In this document: piece after piece, positions 53,026 through 61,905 of the stretch
How the letters are laid out: every line of letters begins with the position of its first letter
Position numbering within the stretch: the stretch's first letter is position 1
From: Methylorubrum suomiense
Lineage (GTDB): Bacteria; Pseudomonadota; Alphaproteobacteria; Rhizobiales; Beijerinckiaceae
DNA: 64,000 nt
Reading direction: 5' to 3'
NCBI RefSeq assembly: GCF_022179765.1
Contig: NZ_BPRE01000019.1
Span: 1-64,000 of the forward strand
Notes under the pieces: generated by a model
What the model saw: the letters and a program-made list of their open reading frames with translations, nothing else
Told to the model about the DNA's origin: nothing
Databases searched by the model: none
Program-made: the position numbers and the translations under genes

Positions 53026-53991
53026 ATGAGCACGACCCTGAACGGCAGCGGCGCCCAAGCCGCCCCCACCCATGTCCGCCACTTCCTCGACCTCAAGGAT
53101 TTCTCCGCCGAGACCCTGCGCGGCATCCTCGATTCCGGCGCGGCCATCAAGCGCGCGCGGGTGAAGGGCCGGCAGGCCGAGGAGCGCCCGCTCACCGGCA
53201 AGACGCTGGCGATGGTGTTCGACCGGCCGTCCACCCGCACCCGCGTCTCGTTCGACGTCGGCATGCGCGAGCTCGGCGGCGACACCCTGATGCTGACCGG
53301 CAAGGAGATGCAGCTCGGCCGCGGCGAGACGGTGGCGGACACCGCCCGCGTGCTCTCGCGCTTCGTCGACGCGATCGTGATCCGCACCCTCGACCACGCG
53401 CTCATGCTCGAACTGGCCGAGCATGCCGAGGTGCCGGTGATCAACGCCCTGACCAAGGTCTCGCATCCCTGCCAGATCATGGCCGACATCATGACCTTCG
53501 AGGAGCATCGCGGGCCGATCAAGGGCCGTACGATCGCGTGGTCGGGCGATGCCAACAACGTGCTGGCGAGCTGGGTCCATGCCGCGGCCCGCTTCGACTT
53601 CACCCTCACCGTCGCCGCCCCGAACGAGCTGGCGATGCCGCCGGCCCTCGTCGCCTGGGCCGAGCGCGAGGGCGCGCGGGTCCACGCCACCACCGACGCC
53701 ACCGAGGCGGTGAAGGGGGCGGATGCCGTCGTGACCGATTGCTGGGTCTCGATGGGCGACGACGACGAGCATTTCCGCCACAACCTGCTCTCGCCCTACC
53801 GGGTCGATGCCGCCCTGATGGCACACGCCGCCAAGGACGCGATCTTCCTCCACTGCCTGCCGGCCCATCGCGGCGAGGAGGTCACGGCGGAGGTGATCGA
53901 CGGACCGCAATCGGTGGTGTTCGACGAGGCCGAGAACCGTCTGCATGCCCAGAAGGGGATTCTGGCGTGGTGCCTGGAGGATGAGCGGTAG
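53026..53991 (+). CDS. argF: Ornithine carbamoyltransferase
   Basis: The 321-residue enzyme joins ornithine and carbamoyl phosphate to citrulline, the sixth step of arginine synthesis. The carbamoyl-phosphate loop [18 protein letters not shown] (about 66-83), HPCQIMAD and the ornithine-site motif [13 protein letters not shown] are all present. The first 15 residues are a variable Ala-rich extension. It is co-directional with argD and likely co-transcribed. Confidence 0.96.
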   Translation: MSTTLNGSGAQAAPTHVRHFLDLKDFSAETLRGILDSGAAIKRARVKGRQAEERPLTGKTLAMVFDRPSTRTRVSFDVGMRELGGDTLMLTGKEMQLGRGETVADTARVLSRFVDAIVIRTLDHALMLELAEHAEVPVINALTKVSHPCQIMADIMTFEEHRGPIKGRTIAWSGDANNVLASWVHAAARFDFTLTVAAPNELAMPPALVAWAEREGARVHATTDATEAVKGADAVVTDCWVSMGDDDEHFRHNLLSPYRVDAALMAHAAKDAIFLHCLPAHRGEEVTAEVIDGPQSVVFDEAENRLHAQKGILAWCLEDER

Positions 53992-54039
53992 CGCGCCGGC
54001 CGTCCTCCTCCCCGCGAGGGGAGAGGGGGACCTTCCGGA

Positions 54040-55050
54040 TCAGCCGGCCTTGGCTCGCGCCAGGAACTCCTCGTAGGCGCCCGCCACGGCCTCCGTCCGC
54101 TCGAAATGCGGGAAGGCCCCCGTCGGCAGTCGCCGGACCGTCCAGTTCGGTCGGCCCACGACCTCGCCGACATGGCGGTAATCCACGAAGTCGCCCCGCG
54201 CGCCGTGGACCATGAAGATCGGGAGCGTCAGCGCCTCGTAGACCCGCGTGGTGTCGTCGGGGAACAGGTAGCCCGCGATGAACGAGAACGGCGCGTGCTC
54301 GGCCCCCGGCTGATGGGCCGAGAGCTGGTCGTAGGCGAAGAGCCCCTCGTCGATGTCGCGGCTGCCCCAGGTCTTCTCGAGGAAGAAGCGCATGCTCGGG
54401 GCGCTCACCAGGGCGTCGAAGAGCGGCCGCCCCCAGAGCGGGAAGCGGACGATCCGGCGCGTCACGGCGCTGCCGCGATGCGCGTCCAGGGGCCCGCGGC
54501 CCGAAAGCCGGGCATCGAACCCCGTCGGGCTGATCAGGCCGAGGCTGGAAAACAGGGCCGGCCGGTCGAGGGCGGCGCGGGCGAGGAAGGCGCAGGACAG
54601 GGACAGGGCGACGGCGTCGATCGCCCCGCCGCCGTGGCGGCCGGAAATCTCGGCCGCCGCGTCGAGGATCGCGTCGGCCATGAGGCGGGGCGTGTAGACG
54701 CGGTCGGCCCGCTCGGACGAGCCGAAGCCGGGCAGTTCCAGGGCGTAGACGGGCCGCGACCCGCGAAACCGTTCGTAGAGCGGCCGGACCTCGTAGGCGT
54801 TGGCCGCCGCGTTGATCGAGTGGATCAGGAGGAGCGGGCGGCCGGCGCGCGCATCCGCCGCGTAGAGGCCGACCCCGCCGGCGCGCGTGCGCAGGCGGGT
54901 CCGCCGCCCCGGCAGCGCCGGGGGGAGGGGGCCGCTCCGATTGAGGCCGAGATGGCTCCACGCGATCCAGGCACCCGCCGCCGCGAGCGGCAGCAGGGCG
55001 GCGGCCTTCAGGGCCTTGCCCTGCCCGACCGATCTCCGTGTCCGATCCAC
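54040..55050 (-). CDS. Alpha/beta hydrolase
   Basis: The 336-residue protein has an N-terminal hydrophobic helix (AAALLPLAAAGAWIAWSHLG, about 15-34), which may anchor it in the membrane. The alpha/beta-hydrolase core contains PLLLIHSINAAANAYEVRPL and VYALELPGFGSS. The nucleophile elbow reads VALSLSCAFLARAAL, where Ser-Cys replaces the usual Gly after the active Ser. The acid is probably in FMVHGARGDFVDY and the base His in GAFPHFERTEAV. It resembles the group annotated as lipid-associated hydrolases; the substrate is unknown. Confidence 0.82.
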   Translation of the reverse strand: MDRTRRSVGQGKALKAAALLPLAAAGAWIAWSHLGLNRSGPLPPALPGRRTRLRTRAGGVGLYAADARAGRPLLLIHSINAAANAYEVRPLYERFRGSRPVYALELPGFGSSERADRVYTPRLMADAILDAAAEISGRHGGGAIDAVALSLSCAFLARAALDRPALFSSLGLISPTGFDARLSGRGPLDAHRGSAVTRRIVRFPLWGRPLFDALVSAPSMRFFLEKTWGSRDIDEGLFAYDQLSAHQPGAEHAPFSFIAGYLFPDDTTRVYEALTLPIFMVHGARGDFVDYRHVGEVVGRPNWTVRRLPTGAFPHFERTEAVAGAYEEFLARAKAG

Positions 55051-55094
55051 CGATTGCCTCCGGGCCGAAGCATCGTCCTGGATCGTATCCGGGA

Positions 55095-55161
55095 GGATGC
55101 TTCGGGTTCTTGTGCCGCATCGGCTTTTCCGAAAGCCGGTTCCCGCCTTTCAGGCCGATGC
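55095..55161. repeat. Dispersed palindromic repeat, best-conserved copy
   Basis: The segment GGGTTCTTGTGCCGCATCGG, CTTTTCCGAAAGCCGG and CCTTTCAGGCCGATGC lies between convergent gene ends. It aligns with the 24.5 and 38.7 kb copies. Internal GCATCGGC/GCCGATGC arms let it fold into a stem with an inner CCGAAAGCCGG branch. Confidence 0.7.
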
Positions 55162-55219
55162 TCCAGCCATGTCCGGCGACAACGCGAGGCGGAGCGGAGG
55201 TTTCCCGTTCCCTAAGCTG

Positions 55220-55295
55220 CACGAAACAGGACCGATGGTCCCGTTTCGTGTCTCCGCGCGGGGGCGATCGACGATGATCGGAGCATCGTCGATCG
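55220..55295 (-). terminator. Two successive hairpins after the MFS gene
   Basis: Reading from the MFS stop, a perfect 12-bp stem CGATCGACGATG/CATCGTCGATCG (55265-55276 and 55284-55295) comes first. A CACGAAAC-GGACC hairpin with one mismatch follows at 55220-55250. Together they should stop transcription from either side. Confidence 0.65.
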
Positions 55296-55298
55296 GTG

Positions 55299-56777
55299 TC
55301 AGGCCGAGGCCAGCGGCTTCGACACGTCCTCCAGCGACTTGCCCTCGGCCGCCGTGCCGTAGAGCCCGCCGACGACCGCCGCGACCGCCATCAGCGCGGC
55401 CCCGACCAGGTAGCCGACCAGCACCCACTCGCGCGATCCGGTCTCGACCAGCGAGCCGAACAGGAGCGGGCCGGAGACGCCGCCGATGCCGGTGCCGAGG
55501 GCGTAGAAGGCGGCAATCGCCAGCGCCCGGATCTCCAGGGGGAAGGTCTCGGCGACCGTGAGATAGGCCGAGCTGGCGGCGGCGGATGCGAAGAAGAACA
55601 CCACCATCCAGGCCGCGGTCTGGCCCACGGGGCCGAGGATGCCGAGCTGGAACAGGTAGCCGACGGCGGCCAGCAGCACGGCCGAGATGCCGTAGGTCGC
55701 CGCGATCATCGGGCGCCGGCCCACCGTGTCGAACAGGCGCCCCAGCAGCACCGGCCCGAGGAAGGAGCCCAGGGCGAAGGGCAGCAGGTACCAGCCGACA
55801 TCGCCGCCGGGCACGCCGTAGAAGCGCTCCAGCACGAGCGCGTAGGTGAAGAACAGGGCGTTGTAGAAGAACGCCTGGGCGATCATCAGCGCCAGGCCGA
55901 CCAGCGTCTGGCGGCGGTTCGTCACGAACATCGCCCCGGCCACCTCGGAGAGCGGGGTGTGGCTGCGGACCTTGAGCCGCAGGTGTCGCCCCGCCTCGGG
56001 CGGGGGCAGGGTGATGCCGTCATCGGTGAAGCGCTTCTCGATGCCGGTCACCACCCGGTCGGCCTCCGCGGCGTAGCCGTGGGTGACGAGCCAGCGCGGG
56101 CTCTCGGGAATCCAGGTGCGCAGGAGCAGGATCACGAGGCCGATCCCGCCGCCGACGAAGAAGGCGACGCGCCAGCCCCAGGCCGGATCGATCACCTCCG
56201 GTCGCAGCAGGGCGATCGACAGGAACGAGCCGAGCGCCGCGCCGATCCAGAACGAGCCGTTGATGACGAGGTCGGTCCAGCCGCGCACGCGGGCCGGGAT
56301 CAGCTCCTGGATGGTCGAATTGATCGCCGTGTACTCGCCGCCGATTCCCGCCCCGGTGAGGAAGCGGAACAGGCAGAAGCTGGTGATGTCCCAGGACAGG
56401 CCCGTGGCCGCGGTCGCCATCAGGTAGAGGGCCAGCGTGATGAAGAACAGCTTCTTGCGCCCGATCCGGTCGGTGAGCCAGCCGAAGCCGACCGCGCCCG
56501 TCACCGCGCCGACGAGGTAGGAACTCGCCGCCAATCCGACGTCGAACTCGGTGAAGGCCATCGGCTCCTTGCGGAGCGCGCCGACGAGGGCGCCGGCGAG
56601 CGTCACCTCCAGCCCGTCGAGCACCCAGGTGATGCCGAGGGCGACGATGACGAGGGTGTGGAACCGTCCGAAGGGCAGCCGGTCGAGCCGGGCGGAGATG
56701 TCGGTGTCGATGACGGTCCCGGCCGCCACCCGCTCGGGCGCCGCAGCCCCGGCCTGACCTTCCGCTCGGCTCGCCAT
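55299..56777 (-). CDS. MFS transporter, sugar-porter/ShiA-like
   Basis: The 492-residue inner-membrane protein has 12 predicted helices. The first helix follows a polar N-terminus rich in Gly and Ala, with RLPFGRFHTLVIVALGITWVLDGLEV. Sugar-porter-type loops GWLTDRIGRKKLFFITL and the gate region GAGIGGEYTAINSTIQELIPARVRGWTDL are intact. It is a proton-coupled importer of a small organic compound; family relatives include aromatic acid and metabolite transporters. A small secreted protein gene is divergent from it. Confidence 0.88.
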   Translation of the reverse strand: MASRAEGQAGAAAPERVAAGTVIDTDISARLDRLPFGRFHTLVIVALGITWVLDGLEVTLAGALVGALRKEPMAFTEFDVGLAASSYLVGAVTGAVGFGWLTDRIGRKKLFFITLALYLMATAATGLSWDITSFCLFRFLTGAGIGGEYTAINSTIQELIPARVRGWTDLVINGSFWIGAALGSFLSIALLRPEVIDPAWGWRVAFFVGGGIGLVILLLRTWIPESPRWLVTHGYAAEADRVVTGIEKRFTDDGITLPPPEAGRHLRLKVRSHTPLSEVAGAMFVTNRRQTLVGLALMIAQAFFYNALFFTYALVLERFYGVPGGDVGWYLLPFALGSFLGPVLLGRLFDTVGRRPMIAATYGISAVLLAAVGYLFQLGILGPVGQTAAWMVVFFFASAAASSAYLTVAETFPLEIRALAIAAFYALGTGIGGVSGPLLFGSLVETGSREWVLVGYLVGAALMAVAAVVGGLYGTAAEGKSLEDVSKPLASA

Positions 56778-56897
56778 TGGCCCCCCGTTTACCCTGAATC
56801 CAGACAATTGTTCGCAACCGCCGCCTGGGCGTGGTGCGTATTCATGTCCGGCAACGCTTGGATGCGCGAAATGGCCCCATCCCCAGGGCCCGAAGCC

Positions 56898-57197
56898 ATG
56901 CATTCTCCCGCCAGCGCCTTCTCGAGAGCCGTCTTCCTGCCGCTCGCCGGCCTCGGCGCGGTGCTCGCCGCCTCGGCCCTGGCCTCGGATCGGCCGGATG
57001 CGTCCGGCGCCGAACGCTGGTCGCTGCGGCCGATCCGAACTTCCGTGCCGGCCTCGGCCCCCGTTCTGGCCCCGGTCCCTGCCCCGGTGCTGCGGGGAGC
57101 CAAGGCGATCCCGCTCTCGGACCTGCCCGGCGAGCGGCGCTCGGTGCGCATCGTCTATCAGGGCTACGGCCCGATCACGGTGGCGTCGGAGCGCTGA
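56898..57197 (+). CDS. Small periplasmic hypothetical protein
   Basis: The 99-residue protein begins MHSPASAFSRAVFLPLAGLG, with a hydrophobic stretch LPLAGLGAVLAASALA that looks like a signal peptide or anchor. A Pro/Ala-rich region and a compact end VRIVYQGYGPITVASER follow. I do not recognise a family. The start at 56898 was chosen for the signal peptide; others upstream are possible. Confidence 0.45.
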   Translation: MHSPASAFSRAVFLPLAGLGAVLAASALASDRPDASGAERWSLRPIRTSVPASAPVLAPVPAPVLRGAKAIPLSDLPGERRSVRIVYQGYGPITVASER

Positions 57198-57267
57198 CGC
57201 GGGTGTCTCGAATTCAATCCGGTCGATCCCTCGGGATGGCGGGTCTAGCCTTCGCTCGAGCGCCGGA

Positions 57268-58734
57268 TCAGGCCGGCCCGATCAGGGCGTAATCCCCGCG
57301 CCGCAGCCGCTTTGTCTGCCGGCGATAGGATGTGGCCGTGCCGGGCCAGAGGGTCCGGTTGCGTCCCGCCGCGTCGAGATACCAGCTGCCGCAGCCGCCG
57401 CGCGCCCAGATGCTGTCGGCGAGGCGAGCGTCGATCGCCGCGCGGACCCGCGCCTGCGCTTCCGGCCGCACCTCCAGCGCCCGGCCCGGATGGTCGCGCA
57501 GCCACGCCAGCGCCCCGAGCACGTGCTCGACCTGCGCCTCGACCATCGCCAGGACCGAGTTGTGGCCGAGCCCGGTATTCGGCCCCAGCAGCAGGAACAG
57601 ATTCGGGAAGCCCGTCATCGCGACGCCGTGGAGCGCGTCCGCCCCGTCGCGCCACGCCTGGGCCAGGGTCCGGCCGCCACGCCCGACAATGTCGAGCCGG
57701 TCGTAGCTGCCCGAGGGGGAGAAGCCGGTGGCGAGGATCAGCACGTCGAGGGGGTGCTCGGTCCCGTCCGCGGTGACGACGCCCCCGGGTCGCACCGCGC
57801 GGACGGGCTCGGTGACAAGGCTCACGTCGGGCCGTCCGAGCGCCGGGTAGAAATCGTCCGACAGGAGCACCCGCTTGCAGCCGAGCCGGTAGGACGGCGT
57901 CAGCCGCCGCCGCAGGTCCGGATCGGCGATCGCGGTCTTGAGGTGGGACCGGGCGAGCGCCTCCGCCCCGGCGGTCAGCCACGAGACGCGGGTGAAGCCG
58001 AAGAGCGCGGTCAGCTCCCGCCGCCAGAACAGGCTGGCCCGGTAGAGCCGGCGCAGGGCCCCGATCCGCAGAAACGCCTTCGCCCCCGCGGAATAGGGAC
58101 GGTCGTGGCGGGGCAGGATCCAGGGCGGATTGCGCTGGAACACGGTGAGATGGGCCGCCGTCCCGGCGATGGCCGGCACGATCTGCACCGCGCTCGCCCC
58201 CGTGCCGATCACGCCGACCCGGCGGCCCGCCAGCGTGCGGCGATGGTCCCACTCGGCGGAATGGAAACAGGCCCCGGCGAAACCGTCGAGGCCCGGCAGG
58301 GCGGGCCGGGCGGGCTGGTGCAGGGCGCCCACCGCCCCGACGAGGACCCGGGCGACGAGGAGGCCCCGGTCGGTCTCGACGCGCCAGAGGCAGGACGCGG
58401 CGTCGAAGCTGGCCCGCCTTACGGTCGTGCCGAGGCGCAGGCGATCCCCTAATCCGTTCTCGGCCACGAGGTCTTCGAGATAGGCCTGGATCTCGCCCTG
58501 GGCGGGGAAGAGCCGCGACCAGCCGGAGCGCGGCGCGAAGGACAGGGAGTAGAGATGGGCGGGGACGTCGCTCGCCGCGCCCGGATAGGTGTTGTCCCGC
58601 CACGTGCCGCCGATCCGGTCGGCCTTCTCCAGGATCGCGAAGCGGGAGAAGCCAGCCCGGTCCGCCCGGATCGCCATGGCGAGGCCGGAGAAGCCCGCGC
58701 CGACGATGATCAGATCGAGGACGGGCGCGCTCAC
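57268..58734 (-). CDS. Type I Baeyer-Villiger monooxygenase
   Basis: The 488-residue flavoprotein uses NADPH and O2 to insert an oxygen beside a carbonyl, turning a ketone into an ester or lactone. The FAD Rossmann motif IIVGAGFSGLAMAI (about 9-22), the NADPH motif VGVIGTGASAVQI (about 173-185) and the diagnostic fingerprint FAGACFHSAEWD at 152-163 (FxGxxxHxxxWD) are all present, so it is a genuine Baeyer-Villiger enzyme and not just a flavin monooxygenase. The start is GTG, overlapping the esterase stop by 4 nt. The upstream esterase and SDR complete a ketone-degradation unit. Confidence 0.9.
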   Translation of the reverse strand: MSAPVLDLIIVGAGFSGLAMAIRADRAGFSRFAILEKADRIGGTWRDNTYPGAASDVPAHLYSLSFAPRSGWSRLFPAQGEIQAYLEDLVAENGLGDRLRLGTTVRRASFDAASCLWRVETDRGLLVARVLVGAVGALHQPARPALPGLDGFAGACFHSAEWDHRRTLAGRRVGVIGTGASAVQIVPAIAGTAAHLTVFQRNPPWILPRHDRPYSAGAKAFLRIGALRRLYRASLFWRRELTALFGFTRVSWLTAGAEALARSHLKTAIADPDLRRRLTPSYRLGCKRVLLSDDFYPALGRPDVSLVTEPVRAVRPGGVVTADGTEHPLDVLILATGFSPSGSYDRLDIVGRGGRTLAQAWRDGADALHGVAMTGFPNLFLLLGPNTGLGHNSVLAMVEAQVEHVLGALAWLRDHPGRALEVRPEAQARVRAAIDARLADSIWARGGCGSWYLDAAGRNRTLWPGTATSYRRQTKRLRRGDYALIGPA

Positions 58735-59639
58735 GCGGCGGCCTCCGCCTCCGGCGCCGCGCCGAGCGTAGCGCGGAGGAAGGTCGCCGCCTCGCCCAGC
58801 GAACGGTGGGCCTCCGGCAGGATGCTCTCGGCGAGTTGCCAAGCATGCGGCACCACCGGGAACACCGTGAGCGAGACCGGCACGCCGGCCGCGCGGGCCT
58901 TCTCGGCGAGCCGCAGGGAATCGTCGCGCAGGATCTCCCGGGTGCCGACATGGATCAGGAGCGGCGGCAGGCCGGACAGGTCCGCCTCGATCGGCGAGGC
59001 GCGGGGATCGGCCGGATCCGCGCCCGCAAGGTAGGTCGGCACCAGCCGGGCCAGCGCCTCGGGGCGGAGCATCGCGTCGCGGCGCGCATTCGTGCGCAGC
59101 GAGGGGCTGCGGCCGATGAGATCGGTGGCGGGGGAGAATAGGGCCGCGCCCGCGGGCCGCGGCAGGCCGAGCCGCTGCGCCTCGATCATCGTGGCAAGCG
59201 CGAGGTTGCCGCCCGCGGAATCCCCCGCGATGGTGGCCGGTCCCCGGCCGGACAGCGCCGCCCAGGCGGCGGTGCAATCCTCGACCGCTGCCGGGAAGGG
59301 CTGCTCCGGAGCGAGGCGGTAATCGGGGGCGAACACCCGGAAACCGGCCCGCGCGAAACGGCCGGTCACGGGGCGATACAGCCGGGCCGAACAGGCGATG
59401 AAACCGCCGCCGTGGATGTAGAGCAGGGTGGGGCGCCGCTCCGGCCCGTCCTCCCCCTCGGCCCATTCTCCCGGCACGCCGCCGAGTTCGCCCGGGGTGA
59501 AGGCGACGCCCGGCGGCGGCCGGAACGTGTCACGGTCGAAGGCCCGGCGGATCGCCGCGATGTCGGACTGGCCGCTGAGGCGCGCCTTCACGGCGAGCCG
59601 CACGGCAATGTCGTAGAAATGCGCCCGCAGGCTCGCCAT
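58731..59639 (-). CDS. Alpha/beta hydrolase fold-3 esterase (HSL family)
   Basis: The 302-residue esterase has the oxyanion motif LLYIHGGGFIAC (about 72-83) and nucleophile Ser141 in IAGDSAGGNLAL. The acid is in IHVGTREILRDDS and the base in FPVVPHAWQL, the classical hormone-sensitive-lipase layout. It should cleave the ester formed by the adjacent monooxygenase into alcohol and acid. It is 12 nt downstream of the SDR gene and overlaps the monooxygenase by 4 nt. Confidence 0.9.
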   Translation of the reverse strand: MASLRAHFYDIAVRLAVKARLSGQSDIAAIRRAFDRDTFRPPPGVAFTPGELGGVPGEWAEGEDGPERRPTLLYIHGGGFIACSARLYRPVTGRFARAGFRVFAPDYRLAPEQPFPAAVEDCTAAWAALSGRGPATIAGDSAGGNLALATMIEAQRLGLPRPAGAALFSPATDLIGRSPSLRTNARRDAMLRPEALARLVPTYLAGADPADPRASPIEADLSGLPPLLIHVGTREILRDDSLRLAEKARAAGVPVSLTVFPVVPHAWQLAESILPEAHRSLGEAATFLRATLGAAPEAEAAA

Positions 59640-59651
59640 GCTCGACCTCGC

Positions 59652-60476
59652 TCACCCTTCGTCCATGCCCCGGCGGATCAACGACCAGTAGCGCACCGGC
59701 ATCAGGCGCTGGATCAGCAGCGCCCGGCGGGCATCCTTCCCGATGACGACGCGGCGCTCGCGCCGTTCGATGCCGCGCAGGATCGCGGCGGCGGCGACCT
59801 CCGGCTCCATCGTCAGCAGGCGCTCGAAGGCAGCGAGGCCCTGGGTCGTGGCCGCCGGATCGAGCGTGCGGGGCAGGCGGGCATTGCGGGCGATGCGGGT
59901 CGCCACGCCGCCGGGATGGACCAGGGTGACGCCGAGGCCGGTGCCCTCGTATTCATGGGCCAGCGCTTCCGAGAAGCCGCGCACCGCGAATTTGCTGGCG
60001 GCGTAGGCCGCCTGCCCCGCCGGCGCGATGATGCCGAACAGGCTCGAAAGATTGACGATCTGGGCCTGCGGCTCGGCCCGCAGCAGCGGCAGGCAGGCAT
60101 GGGTGAGGCGCATCACCGCGTGGAGATTCACGTCCATCAGCCACGCCACGTCGTCGAGATCGGTCTCCTCGAAGCGCCCGGCCAAGGCGACGCCGGCATT
60201 GTTGACCAGCAGATGGAGCCCGCCATGACGGGACTGGACCGCGGCGGGCAGGGCCGCGATGGCCCCCGCATCGGCAAGGTCGAGGGCGTGCTCGCTCACC
60301 GCGACGCCCTGGGCCCGGGCCGACGCGGCCACCGTGGCCAGACCCTCGCCGTCGCGGTCGGCCAGCGCCAGGGCGCAGCCGCGCGCGGCGAGCGCCCGGC
60401 TCAGCGCCGCGCCGATCCCGCTCGACGCCCCCGTGACGAGGGCGGTGCGGCCTCCGACGACGAAGGAGCGCGCCAT
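59652..60476 (-). CDS. SDR family oxidoreductase
   Basis: The 274-residue enzyme has a Rossmann loop TGASSGIGAALSRAL (about 15-29), NNAGVALAG, the catalytic Ser in SSLFGIIA and YAASKFAVRG (Tyr-x3-Lys). A basic C-terminal extension ends MPVRYWSLIRRGMDEG. It belongs to the dehydrogenase group often found beside Baeyer-Villiger enzymes and esterases, where it interconverts alcohol and ketone with NAD(P). It is first in the three-gene operon. Confidence 0.9.
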   Translation of the reverse strand: MARSFVVGGRTALVTGASSGIGAALSRALAARGCALALADRDGEGLATVAASARAQGVAVSEHALDLADAGAIAALPAAVQSRHGGLHLLVNNAGVALAGRFEETDLDDVAWLMDVNLHAVMRLTHACLPLLRAEPQAQIVNLSSLFGIIAPAGQAAYAASKFAVRGFSEALAHEYEGTGLGVTLVHPGGVATRIARNARLPRTLDPAATTQGLAAFERLLTMEPEVAAAAILRGIERRERRVVIGKDARRALLIQRLMPVRYWSLIRRGMDEG

Positions 60477-60924
60477 CACCCCCGCACCCCCGGCCGGCCC
60501 CGCGCGGGGCGAGGGCGCGGCGCGGTGGGGGCGGGCCGGCAGAGGGCGGGCAGGGACGGGAACGGGGGCAGGGCTCTGGCTCCGAAACAGACACGCTGAG
60601 GTCGGGCCAAAGCCTTCCGGCGTCAAGGCGACGAAAAGGCGAGGGATGCAGGGCAGCGTTGTCGGCGGGTCGCCTCGCCGTACCGAATCCGAGCGCGGCT
60701 CTTGCGGTCGATCGCACGGGGCGCCCGCCCGAGTCCTGTCCTTGCGGCCTGTCCGCTGGTAGGTCGGCGGTGGCCGCATCGCCGGGCGATGTCCTGCAGA
60801 GCCTTCCGGCGCGGCGCCGGGGGCCCGAGCGGACCGAACCGGCGCCGCGGCGCACGCTCCCAGGTCCGCCCCCCATCGACCGGACGATCACCGCCCGGTC
60901 CGCCCCGGTATTCGGATATCCCAC
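60477..60924. other. Divergent intergenic region with a G-rich tract
   Basis: About 450 nt contain no convincing gene. The part near 60524-60573 has eight runs of three or more G separated by one to eight bases (GTGGGGGCGGGCC, then GAGGGCGGGCAGGGACGGG and AACGGGGGCAGGG), able to form G-quadruplexes on the plus strand. Promoters for the SDR operon and the EamA gene must lie in this region. Confidence 0.55.
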
Positions 60925-61890
60925 GTGCCATCAGACCCTGACCGGCGACGCGGCTCCGCGGTCACCGCCTACGCGATCCTGACCTTCACGGCGCTGCTCT
61001 GGGCCGGCAACGCGGTGGCCGGGAAATGGGCGGTCGGCGAGGTGTCGCCGCAGGCGCTGACGACCCTGCGCTGGGCCTTCGCCTTCGCGCTGCTGGCGGT
61101 GATCGCCCGCCGCCAGGTCGCGGCGGAATGGCCGCGCCTGCTGCCGCGCTGGCGCTACGTGCTCGCCATGGGGGCGAGCGGCTACACGGTGTTCGCGAGC
61201 CTGTTCTACGCGGCGGGCGCCCACACCACCGCCCTCAACGTCGCCCTGATCCAGGGGGCGGTGCCGATCTTCGTCATGCTCCTGAACTTTCTCGTCCGCG
61301 GCGCGGGCGTGCGGGCCGGGCAGGCGGCCGGCGCGGCCGTCACGCTGGCGGGTGTCGCGGTCGCCTCGACCCACGGCGATCTCGACGCGCTGCGCACCCT
61401 GACCTTCAATCTCGGGGACGGGCTGATGCTCGCCGCCAGCCTCGTCTATGCCGGCTACACCGTGGCGCTGCCGTCGCGGCCCGCGGTGTCGGGGCTCGTC
61501 TTCTTCACCGGGCTGGCGCTGGCCGCCCTCCTGTCCTCGCTGCCGCCGCTCGCCGTCGAATGGGCGGCCGGGCGCTTGATCTGGCCGACGCTTCCCCTCG
61601 GCTGGCCCCTCGTCGCCTTCGTGGCGCTCGGGCCATCGCTCCTCGCGCAGCTCTCCTATATCCGCGGCGTCGAGCTGATCGGTCCGAACCGGGCAGGCCT
61701 GTTCGTCAATCTCGTGCCGGTGTTCGGAGCGGGTCTCGCCGTGATGCTCGCGGGCGAGCCGTTCGATGCCTTCGACGGCGTGGCCCTCGCCCTCGTCCTC
61801 GGCGGCATCCTGATCGCCGAGACCGCCGGGCGGCGGGCATCGGTCCGTGGAAGGAAAACCAAAGGTTGTGGTGATGAGGTCACAGGTTAG
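60925..61890 (+). CDS. EamA/DMT family transporter
   Basis: The 321-residue protein has ten membrane helices in two EamA repeats, each beginning like AILTFTALLWAGNAVAGKWAV and DGLMLAASLVYAGYTVAL, with family prolines and charged loops. Such proteins export or exchange amino acids, nucleotides or other metabolites. The start is GTG at 60925, and the tail is basic. Its stop lies only about 15 nt from the following histidine kinase gene on the same strand, so they may be co-transcribed. Confidence 0.88.
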   Translation: MPSDPDRRRGSAVTAYAILTFTALLWAGNAVAGKWAVGEVSPQALTTLRWAFAFALLAVIARRQVAAEWPRLLPRWRYVLAMGASGYTVFASLFYAAGAHTTALNVALIQGAVPIFVMLLNFLVRGAGVRAGQAAGAAVTLAGVAVASTHGDLDALRTLTFNLGDGLMLAASLVYAGYTVALPSRPAVSGLVFFTGLALAALLSSLPPLAVEWAAGRLIWPTLPLGWPLVAFVALGPSLLAQLSYIRGVELIGPNRAGLFVNLVPVFGAGLAVMLAGEPFDAFDGVALALVLGGILIAETAGRRASVRGRKTKGCGDEVTG

Positions 61891-61905
61891 GCGCATCCAT
61901 CGGCT

